Source: Centropus unirufus | Taxonomy: Eukaryota > Chordata > Aves > Cuculiformes > Centropidae | Length of the DNA: 64,000 nt | Assembly (NCBI GenBank): GCA_013397695.1 | Contig: VYZI01000075.1 | Location: 1,102,019-1,166,018, forward strand | Reading direction: 5' to 3' | Shown: positions 1-12,000 of the stretch, piece after piece | Layout of the letters: each line of letters starts with the position of its first letter | Numbering within the stretch: the stretch's first letter is position 1 | Program-made: the position numbers and the translations under genes | The notes under the pieces: generated by a model | Seen by the model: only the letters and a program-made list of their open reading frames with translations | Databases searched by the model: none | What the model was told of the DNA's origin: nothing

Positions 1-90
1 TGCCTGGGACCCTGTACAGTTTCACTGTATTTGCAGTAGCAGCTGATGGTGAGACGGAAGGAGAAGGACGGCCCATAGAACTCTATACAG
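1..90 (+). CDS. PTPRJ: PTPRJ exon, C-terminal end of an FN3 domain (cut by window edge)
   Basis: The last 90 bases of a 267-base FN3 exon; its 5' part is outside the window. It encodes PGTLYSFTVFAVAADGETEG and then EGRPIELYT, the F and G strands of the FN3 fold. It ends after one base of a codon, at the donor ACAG|GTAAGT (90/91). Bases 1-60 are identical to the matching parts of the three following FN3 exons, so frame and domain are assigned by homology within the window. Confidence 0.93.
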
Positions 91-3000
91 GTAAGTCAGT
101 TTTTGCAGCCTTCTTCTACGGGACTGCTTAGAGCTCTGCCTATTTGCCTGAGGGCTGCAATAGAGGACTGTTCTCTAGAGGTGTGATGTTTTAATCCTAG
201 AGCCTAATCTGGCATGTCTACTGAGGTTAGGATGTTTATGTGTAGAGAAGACATATCCCTGCTTAAAAAAAACAACAAAGCAACAAACCGCCTTTGTTCA
301 CCTCCATCGTCATCTTCTCACATGGGAGATAACTTCTTTTTCCAAGTATCCAGTGAGCCGACTAGGAAAGCTTTCCTTCTAGACTTGTGTTTTGTGTATA
401 GAGAAAGACTTTGTGCAGTATGTGGCTGGCTTGGCTACCACGGTCATGAAATGACTGTGTTGAACATTTCTAGTTTAATAAGAAAAAAAAGACAACAGAA
501 TTGCTACCCTGCACTTCAAGAGAGCAAATATGAAGGTACTCTCATAGCTACTTAGCAGAATACCCTGAGGATGTGGTGTTGGGTGCTTAGGAGTCCATGA
601 GTGCTGGTCAGTTTTTAAGAGCCACTATTTAGAAGCACAGGACCAGACAGTTCCCCTCTGTCAAAAGTTAAGCAGACGGGGCAGAAGACCAGCACGGCTA
701 AACAGAGAAAGCCATATGGAGCTCAAGAGGAAACTAAAATTACATGATCTATAGAAGCTAGGTCAGGCTTCTCAGGATGGTTACAGACCTGTGGTTCATA
801 CAGGCAGGGAGAAGATACAGAAGACCAAAACACAATCAGAATTGAAACTGGCCAGTGTTGTGTCAGACAAAAAAAAAAGGCTTTTAGAAGTACATTAAAA
901 GCAAGACAAGGTCTAAAGAAAACCATAGAGAAATACTTGTTGAAGATGGTCCTCTGACTAATAGGGATGAAGAAAAAGAGGAGCCATTCAATGCTTTTTT
1001 TGCCTTCGTCTTTAATCCTGTGGATAGACCTTGGGCTACCCAGTCCCTGGAGTCAGAGGACCATGAGTGTGGGAACACTGATGTTCCCTTTGTAGGCACT
1101 GAAATTTTAAGCTGTAACAGCTGCATTTTCCTAAATTGAGCTAAGTCCCAGGGCTGCGGGGCCTGGTGAAATTCATCCCAGAGTACTGAGGGACCTCGTG
1201 GACATTACAGCAGGATCCTTCTCAATCATTTACAGAAGGTCTTGGGAGTCTGGAGAGCTCCTTGCTGACTGGAAACAAACCAGAGCTATTCCAGTTTATG
1301 GGAAGAGTGTAAGGGAAGACCCAGGAAACTAAACTCCTGGTAGTCTAAGCTCAGTTCCTGGGGAAACTAAGGAGAACATCATACTTGGTATTAACGAATA
1401 GCACAGTCATTAGGCACAGTCAACATGGGTTCACAAAGGGAATGTCCTGTTTAATTAATTTGATGTCCTTCTGTGGCAAGGTCACCTTGCCTCCCTGGTG
1501 TTCCTCAGGGCTTGATTCTAGGGCCAGTCCCGTTCAATATAATTACCAACAATCTGCGTGCAGGAGTTGAGTGCACCATTAGTAAATTTGCTGATGATAC
1601 AGAACCAGGAGGTCTTACTTTGAATATTGTGTGCAGTTTTGGGCCCCACAATTTACAGAAGGGTGCTTGAATGTGCCCAGAGGAGGACAGCAAAGTGGTG
1701 AAAGGGTGGGAAGAAATGTCCTGTGAGGAGCTACTAAGGACTTTGGGTTGGTCTAGTTTGGTCTAAAGGAGGCTGAGGGGCAACCTCGCAGTTCTCTACA
1801 CGTTCCTGAGGGGATGTGCTGAACTCTTCTCCCTGATATCCTGTGCCAGGGCGTGCCGGAATGGTTCAAAGCTGTGCCAGGTCAGGGTTAGACTGGGTAT
1901 GTGGTAGCATTTCTTTACAGAGATGGTGATGAAACACTGGAATGGGCTTCCTAGAGAGATGGTCACCACCCTGAGCCTGCCAGAGCTGGAGCTATTTGGA
2001 CAATGCCCTCAAAAAGATACTTGAATTTCTGCTTAGCCCTGAGGTGGTCAGGCAGTTGAACTAGACAATCGTGTGTCTCTTCCAACTGAAATGTTGTTCT
2101 GTGCTATTCTATTTCCTGTCCACTTCTCCCCAAGGGAAGAATTTGGAGCTCTGGCACCATCATGACCTGTGCTTCTACTTTGGAGTGTCAAAGGGACATG
2201 AATCGCTCTCAAGATGGCTTATCTTCAGTTTTCTCTTAGCTGTTCATTGATGTAAAAGTGTCCATGAGCATCATGTGACGGTGCTGGAGGAAGTGCTCCT
2301 GCCCTCTGAATGATGAGTGATATGAAAACAATGGAGCAGTGGTGTGTTTCTTCTGCCTGTGCACATGAGCAGATGTTGACAGGTTGCTGTCTTGTCTTTC
2401 ACAGAGCCCAGTCCAGTTCTTGATCTCAAGGTGGAATATGTTGGTTTGACGTCTGTCAACTTAACATGGGTGGTGAATGACACTGCTTCCAGCTCCTACA
2501 CCTACAGGATAGAGGTTGTGAGTGGCACCTTTGCTAGGAACGTGACATCCAATTTCACTGAGGTTGAAATCACTGGGTTATTGCCTGGGACCCTGTACAG
2601 TTTCACTGTATTTGCAGTAGCAGCTGATGGTGAGACGGAAGGAGATGGACGGCCCATAAAACTCTTCACAGGTAAGACGGTTTATTGCACCCCTTTTTCT
2701 GGTTGGCTGCATTTTGCTTTGCAGCTCCGGGCTCTGCCTAGGTTCCTGAGGGTTGGGATTTATGGCTGTTGCCATCAGAGATGGTGTTTCCATTCTTCAG
2801 CTGGAGATGGCTGTTCTGCCAAGTGTGGGATGTTAAAATGCAGAAGCAGCATTAGCCTCCTAGAAAGCTGTTTGTGAAACTCATCCCCATGACTTACAAT
2901 GCAGATAAAATACTTTTCCCTGAGAACCCCTGCCTTCTAAATTTGGGAAAGGGTTTTGATGTCATTTCCTGAATGAGTATGGGGGCCTCAGATCCTTAAT

Positions 3001-6000
3001 TTAAGAAGTTCTCACACAGAGCGTGTTGCTCAAGGGAACTTTTGCGGTCTGGGGGCCTGTAGGTGTCATCAGCCTACAGCAGGAGTGTGAGATTCAGGTC
3101 CTGCTATTTCAGAAGAAATACTTTGGCCACTCCGGCACCTCACTGAGTATCAAAAGTCTGGACATGTGGTGTCAGAGGAACCATTCTGGAGCTGGTCTGC
3201 CGGGCTGTAGCCCCTCCCAGTTATTCCACAGGGTATATTTGGAAGGAAACAGGTGGCTTTTCTTTTCATTTATGTTGTCTTGAAACATACCTGCATGTGT
3301 TCTCCTACCTTTCCACTTCATTCCCAAAAGTCTCTCTGGTGCTACCTGACTGTAATGGCTGTTTGCTCTTGTAAGGGTTAGAGGAGGATGTGTGGGTCAT
3401 CACCTTGGTTACTCTTCTACTGATACTTCATGTTCCTTATCTTTAGCTGTGCCTAGATGTGCTACCATCTTTCCTCTCAGCTGTTTTCCTCTTCCTGCCC
3501 ACCACCTCTCTGCGTGGCTGTGGTAAACCCTGGGAGTGCTGGCACCAGCATGACTTATACACTTCCTTTAGGATGCAAAAGGAAGATGGATCACACCTGA
3601 GAGGGCTCACACTTATTTTTCTCTGACCCAGCCATTGATGCAAAACCATCCATGAGAACCTGGCAGTGTTGTTGCGATGCTCCTGCACTCTGAGTGATGG
3701 TTGATGTGGAGATACTGGAGTTTCTTCTGTCTGTGTATGTGAGCAGATGTTGTTGCATGTTGACAGATTGCTGTCTTGCCTTTCACAGAGCCCAGCCCAG
3801 TTCTTGATCTCAAGGTGGAATATGTTGGTGTGACATCTGTCAACTTAACATGGGTGGTGAACGACGCTGCTTCCAGCTCCTACACCTACAGGATAGAGGT
3901 TGTGAATGGCACCTTTGCTAGGAACGTGACATCCAATTTCACTGAGGTTGAAATCCCTGCGTTATTGCCTGGGACCCTGTACAGTTTCACTGTATTTGCA
4001 GTAGCAGCTGATGGTGAGACGGAAGGAGAAGGACGGTCCGTAGAACTCTATACAGGTAAGCATAGCTTACAGTTGCTTGTACACCTCTTCCTGCCAGGCT
4101 GTCTTTTGCTCTGCAGGGCAGGGCTGTGCCTACCTGCCTGAGTGTTGAAATTTAATAGTGTTGCAGGCAGAGGTGGTTGTGCTTTGCCTGCCTGCAGTCT
4201 CAGATGTTTATGTGGAAGTGCCATGGTTTTCTTTTCAAAACCAGCTGTTGTTCATCGAATCACTCAGTTGGAAAAGACCGTTGAGACCGAGTCCAGCTGT
4301 ATCTGTCCACTCATAAATCATGTCTGAGCACTTCATCTGCCTGTCTTTTCAATACCTCCAGGGATGGCGACTCAACCACCTTCCTGTGCAGCCTTTGCCA
4401 GCGCATGATGACCCTTTCAGTGAAGAATTTTTTCCTAATGTTCAATCTGAACCTGCCTTGGTGCAGCTTAGGCCCATTCCCCCTGGGCCTATCACCTGTT
4501 GTGTGGGCGAAGAGACCAGCACCCACCTCTCTACAACCTCCTTTCAGGGAGTTGTAGGCAGTGATAAGGTCTCCTTTGTTGAAGGTCATCATCAAGGCCT
4601 GTGACAGAATGAAGGAGCACGTGCTGAGAACCTCTCTGCATGGCCTGGGATTTGTGTGGGCAGTTTTGCCGCCTTCCCTTCTTAGTGGATAGAGGCCCCA
4701 GACCCCTTTTTTTTTTTTTCTTGAAGGGCTCACACAGAGGAATGTGGTTTTTTTCACAGGCGACCTTTGTGATTTGAGGACCTGTGTCTGCCATCGGGCT
4801 GCAACAGGAGAGTGAGCTTTAGGCAGCACTGGCTCAGGAGCGAGCACCAGGCATGAAGGGTGCTGAAGGAGCAGAGTGCCTGAGTCATCATCTCTGTTCC
4901 TCTTCCAGGGGCAGCTCATGTTCTTCACCTTTTACTCTGCACAGATACACCACTATCTTCTTTCCCCCCTTCTCCCTGCAAATTTTTCTTTCCTAATGTC
5001 TCTGAATTCCCACGTGCTGCTTGTTGTTGACCTGTGCTTCTGGTATGGAGTGTCAAAAGGAGATGAATCCCTCCCAAGGTTGCTCATCTTTGGTTCTCTT
5101 TGCTAGCTGCCCATTCCTGGGAAGTGTCCATGAGTGTTTGGTGGTGGGTAGGGAGTGCTCCTGCACTCTGAATAATGTGAAGATAATGGAGCCGTGGTGC
5201 GTTTCCTCTGCCCGTGCATGTGAGCAGATGTTGCAGGTTGTCAGATTGCTGTCTTGCATTTCACAGAGCCCAGCCCAGTTCTTGATCTCGAGGTGGAATA
5301 TGTTGGTTTGACGTCTGTCAACGTAACATGGGTGGTGAACGACACTGCTTCCGACTCCTACACCTACAGGGTAGAGGTTGTGAATGGCACCTTTGCTAGG
5401 AACGTGATGTCCAGTGTCACCAAAGTTGAAATCACTGGGTTATTGCCTGGGACCCTGTACAGTTTCACTGTATTTGCAGTAGCAGCTGATGGTGAGACGG
5501 AAGGTGAAGGACAGTCCATAGAAATCGCAACAGGTAAGCCACAGTGGCTGCAGCTCAGCTGTGGCAGCCCTGGGCTGTGTGACTCTCAGCCATGCTGCTT
5601 TGCTCAGCTTGTCAGCAGAGGGGAATGTTGAGGTGTTCCTGTGTTGCTCTCACTTAGTGTTGTTGTCTGTTTTTTTCACCCTTGTTCTGAATATGTTCTG
5701 CTCTGTCCTTTCTTCTGTTCTGTCCCATTTTAACTGAGGTGAATCGCATCTGTTCCAGAGCTCCTCAGTGGGGTTCCCAGAGGTGGCCAAGGATGAACCT
5801 GTTAAGAGTCTCTAGTAGTGTGGAAGTGCTGCTTGGCTACTCGTAATGCTCAGTCTGTCCAAAATGTGCAAGTGTCATTGTCCTTCTGCTTTTTCTGTCT
5901 GTGTGTGTCAGCAAATGTTTGTGAGCGTTGGTGGGGTCTCGTCTTGTCTTTCAAAGAGGCCATCTCTGTTTCCCATGTCTGGGTGAGGTATGCTGGTCTC

Positions 6001-9000
6001 TGCTTTTTCCCCTGGAGCAGAGATGATGCCTTTTCTGACTACACCTACAGGACAGAGATCCAAGTCATGGTTCTTCTGCTAGAAACCAGACATGTGTTGT
6101 CACCAGAGCAGTTATTACAGCTGCAAACCTTAGAACATTCTGTAATTTCACCCTATTTGTAGGAGCAGCTGACAGTTTTACTGAAGGAAAAGAAATATTT
6201 ATAAAATGTCATAGAAATAAGTCCTGGTCACTTCCATCTGTCTTTTACCTCAATGTGTTTCTTCTGGTACACAGTTCTGGTCCATAAAGCAATAGCCATG
6301 CTTATACTTATTTTCTTAGTGGCTGCTCTCTGAAAGTGTTACTTAATTATACAGGGAGTGAGTGTGAATGTACACACTACTTTACAAATGTACTTAGAGT
6401 AGCATAGTCAATGATTCAACAGTATTTTGAAAACTTTATTGATATTTTCAGATATTCAGCATAAATTTTCTCAGTAAACCTTTCTACAGAGGAGTTAGAG
6501 AGCACTGAAGACGTCTATTCTTAATGTAAAATACTTCCCTTCATTATAGGGTAGGCCGTAGCTTCATCTTTTTAAGAGTGGAAAGGAATACTGAAGTTTT
6601 AAAAATGTTTATACTCAGAACTTAGTTTTTTCTATTTACAATACTTGATAGCGTGTTTTATTACTCTTTGTTTGTTTTTCAGTTCCTGCATCAGTGAATT
6701 CATTTCACTGTGAATCAGTGGCCAAGCAGCCTTCCCTAATTCTTAAGTGGGAATGTCCTTCTGGTAAAAATTCTGGCTTCAAAATTAACATATTTAATAA
6801 TACATGGAAAGAAGAGAAAAGGGCTCCACCCTGCATGAGAGAAGGCTCAAAAGAAACCATGGAAACAACATCTTTAAGTTATTTCAGGACCTATACAGTT
6901 ACTATTGCAACACTTTCAAGTAGCAATGAGAGCTCTCCAGTGCAGATAATGTGTAACACCAGCATTACTGGTAAGCATTAAGATTTGAGAATGAAAGATA
7001 TTTATAGGCCCAAAATATTAATGATGTGATGCACAATACACGTGTGTTGTATGAACAGCATCAGTATTACAGCATTTGCTTGTTTAGAAAACTTTATCAG
7101 TCTTTAAGGTACTAAAAACTATTTCTGTTTGTAGACCCACCTGCTCCAAGCCAACCTCCTTTAGTCAAGGCTCTCGGTCACAGCTCATTGTCTGTTGAAT
7201 TTTCTGATTTCAAGTCAGTGAATGGACCACTAAAAGCCTATGCAGTAATAATCACAACAGGAGAACAAGGTAAGATGTTTTACTACTCTCTTGTATCCTT
7301 TTTCCCCGCCGAGTAATTTTCAGAGCTACTAACATAAGTAGCTTTGAAATGTGGGATTAGCCCCACCCCTTCAACTGGAAGATATCTGCAATCAGATCTT
7401 AAAAAAGTTTGCCTTCTGATTTTACCTAAAATACTTTATTTACTGAGAGAGATGGGGGCAGGTGGATGGCTTGAATAGCATTGTTAGCATTGAGGGATTG
7501 AACGCCAGGCAAAGCTATGGTGTAGTCTATCAAACGTACCTCTTTAAAGAATCAAAACAGAGAAATGTGTCTAATTAGTGAATATCTGAGTGTTGGTGAA
7601 ATGGTAAGAAACAACAAAATCAAGGAACTTGCCTTTGCAGTGTAGGTTCTAGTGGTGCTTCTTTTAATTTCTGCCCGTGCACTGGAGGAATAAAGCAGTT
7701 GATGGGAGGTAGTTTCCCCCAAGTGGGATTTGACATTCATGCTTACACTTTGTGTTAACACTGAAAATGGATCTTGCAGCAGCCTGGCTGTATAGATCTT
7801 TTTTCTGTGGTTTTGCATACAATATATGTCCAAGAAACACCTGTGTATATATATAAAATGTAGTACTTCAGTACAGAAAATTCTTTCTTTTCACATGCTA
7901 ACGCAGCTGCCCCAGAGTTGTTGATTTGAATGTCAGTCTCTTGTACACAGCAACAGCTCTGCTTGTACCTTCAGCCAGTTCTGTTTGGTGTTAATGGCAC
8001 TCAGTGTGTTCTGGTTTTGATTGCAAGGTAGTCTAGAAAGAGGATTTTCAAGATGTGATTGAAAGAAATAAGGAAGGAAGATCGCTGGAATTTATAATAT
8101 AGAGTCTGAGTGTTTTTATAGGAGCAGAAAATCATCCTTATAGCCAGTCATTGCTTCAGCTTTGTAGTGTTGAAATAGCATTAATATGTTTGATATGTAT
8201 TTCTGTCTTAAACCAGACGTTGTTACCTCTAGGATTAGTTGGATAAGCAGTGGTGTCTAAAGCTGTTTGAGATGTCCTAGGGTGATATCCAAGGCATCAA
8301 CGAGGAGCTTGCAGTTGTAATGTAGGATGTATATCCTTTTGGGATGGAAACTAGGGACCAAACAGGATGTCTAACATGTCTCAGGTAGTATTGAACACCT
8401 GAGTTAATTGCACCCCCAGCTGTTTTTAACGTGACCAAACTAGTGCTCTTGAAGAGCTGTTTTGCACACTGATGGTTGATGAGAACTTTGCTGCTGGTGG
8501 CAGATCAAACTTCTTCTGCACAGCTATAGAAAACTTGCTCAAGCTTTTCCACCTTTCAGAGCTCCTGTAAGACTTCTCCCTTTATGAGGTAAATTCAATA
8601 GTATATCTACTTTTAGAAGGAGCTTTTAGCTTTATAAAGGCAGTCACTAGAGAGCACTGTATGCAGACTTCAGTCAAATGAGCAGAATTCTTTTCCCTCC
8701 CATAACGCTTTGAGTATTTCCATCAGTTTACTTGCTCTCGAGTTGCTGGATAAGTGGTAATGTGAACTTGTTTATTTACCTCAAATCACACATTGTTCCC
8801 AGGGGTCATCACCTAACACCAGACACTTGGAGTGATGCTGTTCTGCAGCTGGAGTCCTGTTGGTCACTGCTTGACTGTGGTAGCACTTTCTTAGTCTTCC
8901 GGATGAGAAACGGTTCTGATCACTGTTTTGTCCAGTGCTTGTCTATGTCAAGAAAAAGCAGAAATTAATTGCTTAGTCTCTTAGGTCTTAGGTGTAAGAA

Positions 9001-12000
9001 TTCTTGAAAGACAGGGCAAGGAAGTATATGTCAGGACAAGATTAATGTCACCCCAAATAAGGCTTAATGCTGTTGGGGCAGCACAATATCACCAAATACC
9101 TACTGACTTTTTCTACACTGTTTGCATTTACTCCCTTCATATGGGAGCTGTCAGAGTGCTTATGGGTATGAGTGACTTCCCGGTGAAGTTTGTCCATGAG
9201 GTCAGAATCCACCATTACTGTACCTTTATAGAGGAGCTCCACTATGCCTGATAGAAGTAAAACAAAAAGGAGATGAAAACAAATAACATCAGGGAGTAGG
9301 GAGTTAGTTCAGTATACTGCTCTGCAGCAGAAGAGATTTCTGAGATATTCTGTTGCTCTCAGCCCTTTGTTTCAGGCGGTGTTTATGGTGTAATGACAAC
9401 TGTAGTTAATGTGACACACTATTCCCACCTCAGCCACTGTGCTGATTGGTACAAGAGCGGTGGTTGATGTATACTGTGTATATCCTTGTTTTCTTTCTGA
9501 AGGTTGTAAACCTTTGAAATCGGAATTGAACAACACATACAGTAATTTCAAGAAGAAGATGACAGTCACCTATGTAACTTATATAATAAATACAACAGAG
9601 CAGGCAAAATTGCCTTCTTCCCATTCCCAGAACGGTACAAACATCGTTAATGTAGGCAAGGGGAATGCAATGTATGGCTATGAGAACGGACCACTGATGC
9701 CACTTCGCTCATACAGGTATTGCTCTCAAACTGCTGCTTGCTTAGTTTTTCTGCAGTTGAAATCTAAAAGATATCTCCTGAAAAGGTTGCTTAAGGTGTT
9801 AAAACCACGTAATGAACCTGTGTGTGTTTTCTTTTCCCTTATCAACAGGGCAAGTGTTGCAGGTTTCACTAATATAACCTTTACTACGGCCAACGTCATT
9901 GTGGGGGAAGATAGTTATGTATCGTTTTCACCCTGTTCTGAGGCGGTTATGCTACCCCAGGACCCAGGTATAGTTAAATACTCATCTGGCAGCTTGGCAA
10001 ATATACACTGGAAATTCCTTAATGATGAGATGTTTCCCAATAGCAAAAAGGCTCATTGGTGTCCCTGTCATGGTGTCCCTTCTAGCTCTGCGGTGACACT
10101 GCCCAGTAAATTTATACCTTGCTAGTTCTGGTGACACTATTTTTAACCCACCTACAACTTCCACTGTGGAAGTGACCAAAAGCAGTGCTACCTGGGGCGT
10201 GTTAAAAGGAATTGGATGGCACAGGGATGCTTCGGTACAGAAACAAGTACCAAAAGGCAGCTGATGTTCTAACAGTGCTGGTAAAGTAGAAGCAAGTGTG
10301 TTAGAATGCAAATAGTGGTCCTTTGATCGCAGTGTTTTACTCAGTTATCATCCTCGTTTTATTGTTCTTAATTAGCTTTCAGTACTGCCAGAGGACACAG
10401 TAACGAAAAAATGTTTAGTGGAGCAGAGCGTGTTCTGTCATTTGTGAGGTTCTCCTGTAATGGGTAGATTGAGTTAAATTATTACCAAAGTAGTAAATAA
10501 TGAATATTACTTGTTCTCCTATATCAGGTGTTATTGCTGGAGTTGTTATTGGATGCCTTTTAGCGATATTGGCTGTCGTGGCTATAGGGGTCTTCATAGT
10601 CTGGAAAAGAAGAAGGTAATGTGTGTTCATTACTGTAGTTGTTGCAATGAGGAGCACCAGTATTTTACTTCTGTATTTCTCCTCAAAATGCCTCTCTGTT
10701 TTGTACACTGCTGTCATGCTGCTTTAAAATACGTTCTATTAAAAATCTTGTTTGTATGATGCAGGTTAGAGTATCTATCAAACCCATTAAATTACTTTGT
10801 TCAACCCCCTGTTTACAAACTTCATGAATTAAGATTTGTTTAGTTTACCTCCTCTGAATTCTTGCATGCTGATGAAGTAATTCAGTCAGAAGCAAGCAAA
10901 TTGTTGTGCTAAAAGCCATGTGTAATTGTATCTTAAATGATTTTTATTTTAAAATGCCCATCTGTTGCACTTTTTAATAGCTTGATGACCTATCACATAA
11001 AGCATTCATTCTGGAGTTTCCAGAAACCAATGAGTTGTCCAGGGTTTTAGCTAGTCTCTCAGCTTCCAGTCTTTTCCAAATTATCTGGGACTTGAGTCCA
11101 CAGAGGCTTTTTCCTTCTTCTGGTCATGTGGTAGAGCCTTTCTAAAGAGTTTGCTGTGGGGCCCTTAGTCCAGTTCTCTTAGTTCCTTTGATTGCCTACT
11201 GTTATTCTTACAGATATGTACGGTAGCTTTAGCTAATAAGAACTTCCTTTAAAGCTAGGAACACTTATTCATTCAACTACTGCTTCCAATACCACTGACA
11301 CATCACTGTTGAAGGCTTATCGTAGGGATTCTGGGATTAGGAGCCACTCTCCTGAGACGCTGGCTAACGATGCAGGTCCTTCAGGTGTGCTGATTCCATC
11401 AAGCTGTGTGCTTTGCATCAGAAACAAACAGACCTATTGCACAACATCACTGAATGAAGGATTTTATACTTACTCCAGGTGTAGAGTTTGCCTCGGGAGG
11501 CACAGAATGAGATGCTTTACAAGAAATTGTTCTGAGCAGGCACAGGAAATGGCTGGCATCAGTAATCTCTTGCATTCTATTAATTTCTACTGTGAACGTG
11601 TTGTATTGTTTTCTTTTGCCTTATAGGAAAGATAAAAGAAACACTGAAGTGTCCTTTTCTCCAATTAAGTAAGTTCATATCCTGAGCCCAAGTGATATTT
11701 GCAGAACTTGCTCTGAGCCCTAATCCTTGTTTTCTGTGCAGTTTTGTGTAAGATTCTGCAGGACCAATTCCTCATAGAAAGTAAAGACTCCAGCCTGCAG
11801 ACTAAAAATAATAAAATTGATTGAGACTTCTTGAGCTGTCATAGGGATTTGAGTGCTAAGACACACAAATGTTCCATTGAAACACAGGATGTCGGAAAAA
11901 CTCAAGCTTCTACGCACATTGAGGAACCAATCCAAATTGTCGATATAAGTGCACACTGCACTGTGGCCTGTGTTTTCTTTTGCTTTATAACTATTTTGTG

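Noticed and set aside
1385..1693. Short frames with RT-like words as a gene
   Set aside because: Belong to the decayed CR1 element; frames shift and blocks are missing.
4311..4928. 205-codon minus-strand open frame
   Set aside because: Its C-terminal half is CR1 ORF2 end text (antisense CR1), the rest is chance; it lies within a PTPRJ intron.
5818..6162. 114-codon frame over the fifth FN3 copy as a coding exon
   Set aside because: Frame differs from the FN3 frame, the exon equivalent is shifted by deletions and the donor is AT instead of GT.
9439..10125. 228-codon plus-strand frame as a single gene
   Set aside because: It is two PTPRJ exons (9503-9716 and 9849-9967) read through an intron that happens to be open.
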